From Anaerolineae bacterium (lineage in GTDB: Bacteria; Chloroflexota; Anaerolineae; Anaerolineales; E44-bin32), in the NCBI GenBank assembly GCA_030598885.1, contig JAUVOZ010000002.1, forward strand, positions 1 through 37,629: a stretch of DNA of 37,629 nt, written 5' to 3'. The position numbers were made by a program, and so were the translations under genes. Under the pieces are notes generated by a model that did not search any database, was not told the DNA's origin, and saw only the letters and a program-made list of their open reading frames with translations. Shown here piece after piece: positions 32,462-37,629 of the stretch. The first letter of the stretch is position 1; each line of letters begins with the position of its first letter.

Positions 32462-33376
32462 CTAATCCTGGTAATCTCCAATATTAACACCTGCGGCATC
32501 GAGGAACTGGCGGAATTGATCATAGAAGCTATCATCATGCCGTTCCAAGGCGTTCCACTGGTAGGCAACATTAAGCGCTTCTTGTCCTGCTTCGGTTTCT
32601 GCAATAGCTAACAGGGCTACATTGAGTTTCTCACGCATCTCAGGATCTAAGCTCGGGATATATTGCACACCATCGTTCGGAATGCCTTCAAAGGTCTCGA
32701 GGATTACAATGGCATCCATAATGTCATCGTAGGTTCCCTCGATTTTTCCTTCGACACGGGTTCGGGCGTCAATATAAGAAGCGCCAAAGTCACAATCGCC
32801 GTTATATACACCAGCAACCGCAGCCTCGTGAGAACCTGCATCAACGACTTGGGCAAGATCGGTATCTGGATCAATACCGGCTGCTCTAAGGAAGATGGTG
32901 GGTACTACCCAGCTGCTGGTGCTGGTTGGGTCAGCCCGGCACCATGTCTTACCAGCAGCTTCATCAATCGACGTAATGCCGCTGTCTGCCCGGACAAAGA
33001 TTTGGCCGCTGTAAGTGGGATCGCCATAGCGGACAGCTACCAGATCAACATCAGCACAACCTCTATCGCTAGCAAGAATGTAGGAGAAGGTTGCGAGAGA
33101 GGCCATATGAGCCTTGGGTGGATCGGCGCACATGGCTTCGATTACCCCGACATATTCGGTTGCTACGAATGTATCGATGACCAGGCCAGTCTCATCGAAA
33201 ATCATGTCGGCTACTTCTTCAAAGCCAGCTACAACACGCTCGGTCTCACCAGATGGTACAACCCCCCATTTGAGGGGATTTTCTTCAGTACCGAGTTCTC
33301 CGGGACCGCAGCCTATCAGCATTAGAGCCGATATGGCAAATAACGTCAATATAAGTGGCAAGCGGTTCTTGTGCAT
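32462..33376 (-). CDS. phnD: PhnD-type phosphonate/phosphite-binding lipoprotein
   Basis: 304 residues. A lipoprotein signal (about 5-22) ends in LMLIGC with lipidated Cys23, so the protein is anchored outside the membrane, as usual for a monoderm binding protein. The mature part matches the PhnD/PtxB type: WGVVPSGETERVVAGFEEVADMI, an ALxTFSY-like ASLATFSYIL segment, IFVRADSGITSIDEAAGKTWC and AAVAGVYNGDCDFGASYIDAR. Length is normal. Phosphonate, phosphite and hypophosphite binders share this fold and cannot be told apart by eye. It is first in the operon, with a good promoter upstream and GGAGG 10 nt before the ATG. No C-P lyase or phosphite dehydrogenase gene lies nearby. Confidence 0.92.
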   Translation of the reverse strand: MHKNRLPLILTLFAISALMLIGCGPGELGTEENPLKWGVVPSGETERVVAGFEEVADMIFDETGLVIDTFVATEYVGVIEAMCADPPKAHMASLATFSYILASDRGCADVDLVAVRYGDPTYSGQIFVRADSGITSIDEAAGKTWCRADPTSTSSWVVPTIFLRAAGIDPDTDLAQVVDAGSHEAAVAGVYNGDCDFGASYIDARTRVEGKIEGTYDDIMDAIVILETFEGIPNDGVQYIPSLDPEMREKLNVALLAIAETEAGQEALNVAYQWNALERHDDSFYDQFRQFLDAAGVNIGDYQD

Positions 33377-33501
33377 TGTACTTCTTCCTCCTCGTATATT
33401 TGGTGAATTTGTTTGCTCGAAATAGTTCGTTGGCTCTTAAAGGTACTTTGTAGATATTCCGTGATAGTCGCTCCTCCTCTCCGGTCATGAAGACCTGATT
33501 C

Positions 33502-33530
33502 ATATTAGCGCGAATCTTACTCGAACGCAA
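33502..33530 (-). promoter_or_regulatory. Promoter of the phnDCE operon
   Basis: On the minus strand TTGCGT (33530-33525), exactly 17 nt, then TAATAT (33507-33502). The start would be near 33495, giving a leader of about 118 nt. No pho-box-like direct repeats were recognised. Confidence 0.5.
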
Positions 33531-33544
33531 GGGAATCATTAACC

Positions 33545-33573
33545 TTGTATGTTTCTCTAGCGGCGGTTAAAAT
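33545..33573 (+). promoter_or_regulatory. Promoter of folC, giving an apparently leaderless mRNA
   Basis: TTGTAT (33545-33550), exactly 17 nt, then TAAAAT (33568-33573). The expected start at about 33580 lies only some 3 nt before ATG 33583. The promoter is back to back with that of phnD, the two -35 elements being 14 nt apart. Confidence 0.55.
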
Positions 33574-33582
33574 TCCCCTTCC

Positions 33583-34959
33583 ATGATAGATCAACGCTAT
33601 CAAGAAGCACTCGACTATCTATACAGCTTCATAGATTATAGTGTAGAGCGGACCTACCGTTACTCGGCTGATACTTTCGACCTGAATCGGGTTCGCGACT
33701 TGTTTCAGGTAGTGGGTAATCCTCAAGATCAGTATAACTCAGTACACATCGCAGGAACCAAAGGTAAGGGTTCGGTTTCGGCCATGATTGCCTCAGTGTT
33801 ACTGGCTGCCGGCTACCGAACTGGACTCTATACTTCGCCCCATTTACAACATTTCACTGAGCGTATCCGAGTCGATGGTCAAGAGATCCCTAAGTCTGAG
33901 GTCGTTCGGCTGGTAGAAATTCTCAAACCCCATATAGAGGCCATTCAACATCTGACCGTTTACGAAATCATCACTGCACTAGGATTCCTGCACTTTGCTG
34001 AACAAGAGGTCGAGTGTGCAGTGGTTGAAGTTGGGCTTGGCGGACGTCTGGACGCCACCAACGTGCTCAATCCACTCGTTTCGGTGATCACCTCACTTTC
34101 CTATGATCACATGCACCTTCTGGGTGATAGCCTTTCAGACATCGCCCGCGAGAAAGCGGGGATCATCAAACCCGGCGTGCCGGTTATATCCGCCCCTCAG
34201 CAGTTCGAAGCAGAGCGAGTGGTCGAGCAGGTCGCTCATTCAATAAAGGCTCCCCTGGTGCTTGTCGGTCGTGACTGGCTTTACTCCCCGGGGGCTCGTG
34301 ATCTAAATGCACAGAGTCTGTATGTGTGGTCAGCGGCTGAGCAGCCACTGATGGACGCGTATGTCGAATCGGCTGGGGGGGAAGAGTGGGTGCCACCTCG
34401 GTATCAGATCCCGCTTCTTGGCCATCATCAGGTTGTCAATGGCGCTGTGGCATTTGCCGCCATCCAAACAATTAGAGAGCAAGGACTGGTGGTGAATGAA
34501 GAAGCCATCCAGGAAGGGTTCCGGGAGGTCTCCTGGCCAGGCCGTTTCCAGATACTTTCGCGGTCGCCAATCGTAGTAGTCGACTCTGCGCATAATCGCG
34601 ATTCCGCCCTCAAATTGCGAATCGCGCTGGATGACTACTTTCCCGGTCAACCGGTAACACTGATCTTCGGCGCTTCCGCAGATAAAGATATTTCAGGTAT
34701 GCTGATTGAACTCTTACCCCGGGTCTCACGGTTGATCGTCACTCAGGCTGGTCATCCGCGAGCGGCTGCTCCGGATGAACTTGCTCATATGGCACACACT
34801 CATGGTTTGCGGGTGGAGGTGGCATTGCCTGTCTCAACCGCGCTTGACCGGGCTATGACTAAAGCAAGACCAGGAGAAGTTATAATCGCTGCGGGAAGTA
34901 TATTTGTCGTTGGAGAGATTCTTGCAGCGTGGGAGAGGTTGGGGCAGCCGAAGGTATAA
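33583..34959 (+). CDS. folC: Folylpolyglutamate synthase / dihydrofolate synthase
   Basis: 458 residues. ATP-dependent ligase adding glutamate to folates, and often to dihydropteroate. P-loop HIAGTKGKGSV (Gly58-Ser64), then LYTSPHLQHFTERIRVDG, VEVGLGGRLDATNV, ITSLSYDHMHLLGDSLSDIAREKAGIIK and the C-terminal VVDSAHNRDSA with LIFGASADKDI. All are family signatures and the length is normal. There is no Shine-Dalgarno before ATG 33583, and the -10 element ends 9 nt before it, so the mRNA is probably leaderless. Lon starts 23 nt after the stop, so the two may be transcribed together. Confidence 0.95.
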   Translation: MIDQRYQEALDYLYSFIDYSVERTYRYSADTFDLNRVRDLFQVVGNPQDQYNSVHIAGTKGKGSVSAMIASVLLAAGYRTGLYTSPHLQHFTERIRVDGQEIPKSEVVRLVEILKPHIEAIQHLTVYEIITALGFLHFAEQEVECAVVEVGLGGRLDATNVLNPLVSVITSLSYDHMHLLGDSLSDIAREKAGIIKPGVPVISAPQQFEAERVVEQVAHSIKAPLVLVGRDWLYSPGARDLNAQSLYVWSAAEQPLMDAYVESAGGEEWVPPRYQIPLLGHHQVVNGAVAFAAIQTIREQGLVVNEEAIQEGFREVSWPGRFQILSRSPIVVVDSAHNRDSALKLRIALDDYFPGQPVTLIFGASADKDISGMLIELLPRVSRLIVTQAGHPRAAAPDELAHMAHTHGLRVEVALPVSTALDRAMTKARPGEVIIAAGSIFVVGEILAAWERLGQPKV

Positions 34960-34982
34960 ATGTTTGAAATAAGGATCCGATA

Positions 34983-37415
34983 ATGGAGTATTGGGGTAAT
35001 TGGCCTCACCTGCCGGCAGAATGGGGCCGCGCGGTGAGCCGTCGAGCAGATGAGCTTTATAACATCAACCAAGCCACCTTGAACGAGGATGGTCTTATCG
35101 AGTGCGCGGTGCTCCCCTTGCGAGATGTGGTGCTCTATCCGAACATGATCACCCCGCTCTTTGTCAGCCATGAGCCAACGCTGAGAGCTATCGAGCATGC
35201 TGCCCTGACTAATGAAACCATGATCGCCATCGCTCAGCTTGACCATGAGGTTGAAGATCCAATCCCAAGCGATCTGCATGTCGTAGGCACTGAGATCGCC
35301 GTCGGTCGATTGATGCATATTCCTGATGGATCGACTTCAGTCCTCACCCAGGGTCGTCGCCGGGTTGAGGTGGTCGAATTCGTTCAAACCGAACCATATA
35401 TGCGCGTTCGAGGACGACCGATTGACGAGGATGTTGAGCGTACTAAGGAAACTCTAGCCCTGATGAGGGTTGTGCTGACTCTGTTTGAAAAATGTGTCCA
35501 ACTCAACCGCAGCCTGCCTGAGGAAGCCTATATCTACGCAGTCAATATCGAGGACCCTGCTTGGCTTGCTGATTTGATAGCTTCAGCCATTAGCCTGACT
35601 ATTTCTGAACGTCAGGCAATGTTGGAGACCTTCGATCCAATTGAACGTTTGCAGCGGACAAGCGTACTGCTTGGCCGGGAATTGGCCGTCCTGGAATTAG
35701 AAGATCAGATCCACAACCAGGTGCAAAGCGAGGTCGATAAGTCGCAACGAGAGTTGTATCTGCGTGAGCGGATGAAAGCGATCCAAACCGAGCTGGGGGA
35801 GACGGATCTGTGGACACAAGAGATTAATGAGCTACGCGAACGGGTCCAGCATCTAGAACTTCCTGAGGAAGTAGAACTTAGGGCTTTGAAGGAGATCCAA
35901 CGGCTCACTCAAATGCCTCCAGTATCCCCCGAGGTCAGTGTTATCCGGACTTATCTAGATTGGCTGATGGGTTTGCCTTGGTCTACCGCCACTCAGGATA
36001 ATCTCGATATCCAGCATGTGGCTGAGGTCCTAGACAGTAAGCATTACGGATTAAAAAAGGCCAAAGAACGAATATTGGAATATATTGCCGTTAAAAGCCT
36101 TGCCCCAAGGGAGCTGCGCCAACCGATTTTATGTTTTGTTGGACCACCAGGTACAGGTAAGACGTCGCTAGGTCAATCGATCGCCGAGGCGCTTGGCCGA
36201 GAGTTCATTCGCATTTCCCTCGGAGGGATCCGAGATGAAGCGGAGATTCGTGGACACAGAAAGACTTACATCGGTGCCCTTCCTGGACGAATTTTGCAAA
36301 CAATGCGCCGATCGGGTACTGTCAATCCTTTGTTTATGTTGGACGAAATCGACAAGCTTGGACATGATTTTCGAGGGGATCCCGCCTCATCGCTGCTCGA
36401 AGTGTTGGATCCTGAACAAAATCATTCATTTTCCGACCATTACCTGGAACTTCCCTATGATCTTTCCAAGGTGATATTTATTACGACTGCCAATACCCTT
36501 GAAACTGTTCCACCAGCACTAGCCGATCGCTTGGAGGTAATTAAGTTTACCGGCTACATCGAAGAGGAGAAGCTGTTCATCGCCCAGAAGTTCTTAGTGC
36601 AGCGCCAATTGGAGCAGAATGGTTTATTTATAAAAGAACTGACCTTCACCGAAGGAGCTATACAGAGCATCATCCGGGAGTACACTTGGGAAGCTGGAGT
36701 ACGGAATCTTGAGCGTGAAATTGGAAAAGTCTGCCGTAAAGTGGCTCGGCGTAAGGCTGAAGGGAAAAAGATGCCCCGGCGGATCACACCAGGTAGTATT
36801 AATAGATTGCTTGGACCACCTCAAATCATTCCTCACGAGGCCGAAACTGAGGACCAAATTGGGGCCGCTACAGGTTTGGCTTGGACGGAGAACGGGGGCG
36901 ATTCGCTGATCGTAGAGGCTCTTTTGGTCGAAGGTAAAGGTAACCTTCAGATCACAGGGCAAATCGGCGATGTAATGCAAGAGTCAGCCCAAGCAGCATT
37001 GACTTATATCAAATCACGCGCTGAGGACTTAGGAATCGCCCCTAGAATATTCGCAACGATCGACATTCACATACATATCCCTGAGGGGTCGATCCCAAAG
37101 GATGGCCCCAGCGCTGGAATTACGATCGCAACCGCGCTGGCCTCCGCTCTCACCGAACGACCCGTACGGCGAGACGTGGGGATGAGCGGTGAGATTACTC
37201 TGCGAGGGCGAGTGCTTCCCATTGGTGGTGTGCGCGAGAAAGTGCTCGCAGCTTATCGGTTAAAGATCAAAGACGTGCTCATCCCGGCCAAGAATGAGAA
37301 GGATATGGTAGAGCTCCCTCGTCAAGCACGGACCACTATGAATATCCACTTAGTCCAGCATATGGACGAGGTGCTCGAAATGGCCTTGCTTCCCCAATCC
37401 GAGCTGGTGCCTTAG
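34983..37415 (+). CDS. lon: ATP-dependent protease LonA
   Basis: 810 residues, normal for LonA; cytoplasmic quality-control protease. The substrate-binding domain (about 40-240) begins CAVLPLRDVVLYPNMITPLFV. A coiled helical region with QVQSEVDKSQRELYLRERMK follows. The AAA+ module has GPPGTGKTS (387-395), SLGGIRDEAEIRGHRKTYIGA-type pore sequence, Walker B PLFMLDEIDK and sensor ITTANTLETVPPALADR. The protease domain has catalytic Ser710 in PKDGPSAG and Lys753 in GGVREK, 43 residues apart as in E. coli Lon (Ser679/Lys722). AAGGA lies 7 nt before the ATG. The first 30 residues (WGNWPHLPAEWGR) are an extension before the usual domain start. Confidence 0.97.
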   Translation: MEYWGNWPHLPAEWGRAVSRRADELYNINQATLNEDGLIECAVLPLRDVVLYPNMITPLFVSHEPTLRAIEHAALTNETMIAIAQLDHEVEDPIPSDLHVVGTEIAVGRLMHIPDGSTSVLTQGRRRVEVVEFVQTEPYMRVRGRPIDEDVERTKETLALMRVVLTLFEKCVQLNRSLPEEAYIYAVNIEDPAWLADLIASAISLTISERQAMLETFDPIERLQRTSVLLGRELAVLELEDQIHNQVQSEVDKSQRELYLRERMKAIQTELGETDLWTQEINELRERVQHLELPEEVELRALKEIQRLTQMPPVSPEVSVIRTYLDWLMGLPWSTATQDNLDIQHVAEVLDSKHYGLKKAKERILEYIAVKSLAPRELRQPILCFVGPPGTGKTSLGQSIAEALGREFIRISLGGIRDEAEIRGHRKTYIGALPGRILQTMRRSGTVNPLFMLDEIDKLGHDFRGDPASSLLEVLDPEQNHSFSDHYLELPYDLSKVIFITTANTLETVPPALADRLEVIKFTGYIEEEKLFIAQKFLVQRQLEQNGLFIKELTFTEGAIQSIIREYTWEAGVRNLEREIGKVCRKVARRKAEGKKMPRRITPGSINRLLGPPQIIPHEAETEDQIGAATGLAWTENGGDSLIVEALLVEGKGNLQITGQIGDVMQESAQAALTYIKSRAEDLGIAPRIFATIDIHIHIPEGSIPKDGPSAGITIATALASALTERPVRRDVGMSGEITLRGRVLPIGGVREKVLAAYRLKIKDVLIPAKNEKDMVELPRQARTTMNIHLVQHMDEVLEMALLPQSELVP

Positions 37416-37531
37416 GATGCTGCCGTCGAACAAGTCTCATCTAGTCAGGATGTATCTGCAAGGTCGGGATGAGCCGCGATTAGATCGATCATGTTCGGTC
37501 AAACCATAACCAGGGTTAGAGTTATCGATTG

Positions 37532-37629
37532 ATGAAATACTGCAGCTATCGACACAATAGAATCCGAATCATGTTTGGTCTGTTAACGTTGATCATTGTG
37601 CTCACGGCTTGTACCCGAACTTGGATCCC
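37532..37629 (+). CDS. Lipoprotein, signal peptide only (cut by window end)
   Basis: The frame is open from ATG 37532 to the window edge, 32 complete codons. A basic n-region (YRHNRIRI) is followed by the hydrophobic stretch MFGLLTLIIV and a lipobox LTAC with Cys27, then RTWIP. This is a bacterial lipoprotein signal, so an extracytoplasmic anchored protein is expected. ATG 37571 is an alternative start that would drop the basic residues. There is no strong Shine-Dalgarno. The 116-nt gap after lon shows no clear terminator or promoter. Nothing about function can be said. Confidence 0.55.
   Translation, partial: MKYCSYRHNRIRIMFGLLTLIIVLTACTRTWI

Noticed and set aside
32663..33325. 220-codon plus-strand open frame
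   Set aside because: Antisense to phnD; the minus-strand protein has a lipobox and binding-protein motifs throughout.
33285..33539. 84-codon minus-strand frame covering the phnD leader
   Set aside because: Overlaps the start of phnD in another frame and crosses its promoter; no family resemblance.
1..37629. CRISPR arrays, tRNA/rRNA genes, IS elements, prophage or integrase genes
   Set aside because: None seen by eye on either strand: no regularly spaced repeats, no tRNA-like T-arm/acceptor patterns in the gaps, and no transposase or integrase protein.

Overview
The window is a chromosomal segment of a bacterium, most likely a Chloroflexota member (Anaerolineae-like). This is inferred from three things: a Tad pilus locus with no outer-membrane secretin gene beside it, a dense run of polytopic GT-C-type membrane proteins, and the overall flavour of the HPF, HNH and sigma-factor proteins. 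No rRNA, tRNA, CRISPR array, IS element or prophage is visible. The taxonomic call is inference only.

Layout. (1) Positions 1-1166 (-): the N-terminal half of a membrane pyrophosphatase, cut by the window edge. (2) 1167-2100: a long non-coding stretch containing a good promoter followed about 75 nt later by a terminator-like hairpin, either a candidate small RNA or an attenuated leader of the sigma-factor gene. (3) 2101-3396 (+): primary-type sigma factor, ending in a hairpin terminator. (4) 3610-18362: nine large polytopic membrane proteins, one on the minus strand and eight on the plus strand. Each has an acidic motif just after its first membrane segment, as in lipid-phospho-sugar-dependent GT-C glycosyltransferases. 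No soluble glycosyltransferase or flippase lies among them.

(5) 18412-20166: a NarL/DegU-type response regulator and a soluble DegS-like histidine kinase. (6) 20424-27511: a Tad/Flp pilus operon, flp-cpaB-cpaE(REC-ATPase)-cpaF-tadB-tadC, followed closely by comF. The 48-residue pilin has its own near-consensus promoter and a strong hairpin behind it, and cpaB has a second promoter. The kinase has no sensor domain, and both the DegU-like regulator and CpaE carry intact receiver domains, so the kinase could feed the pilus machinery as well as transcription (inference).

(7) 27624-29866: long-form ribosome hibernation factor, an unrecognised 381-residue protein whose start codon sits in a hairpin loop, and a convergent HNH endonuclease. 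(8) 30001-33376 (-): a phnD-phnC-phnE-type phosphonate/phosphite ABC importer. Its permease is unusually long, with an extra N-terminal membrane domain and an extracytoplasmic IPT-like insert. (9) 33583-37415 (+): folC, apparently leaderless, then lon. The window ends inside the signal peptide of a lipoprotein gene.

The clearest oddities are the permease fusion, the rpoD-upstream promoter/terminator unit, the GT-C array with two overlapping divergent starts, the start-codon hairpin at 28208-28232, and the compact two-promoter Tad locus. All function calls come from reading motifs by eye. No database search was run.
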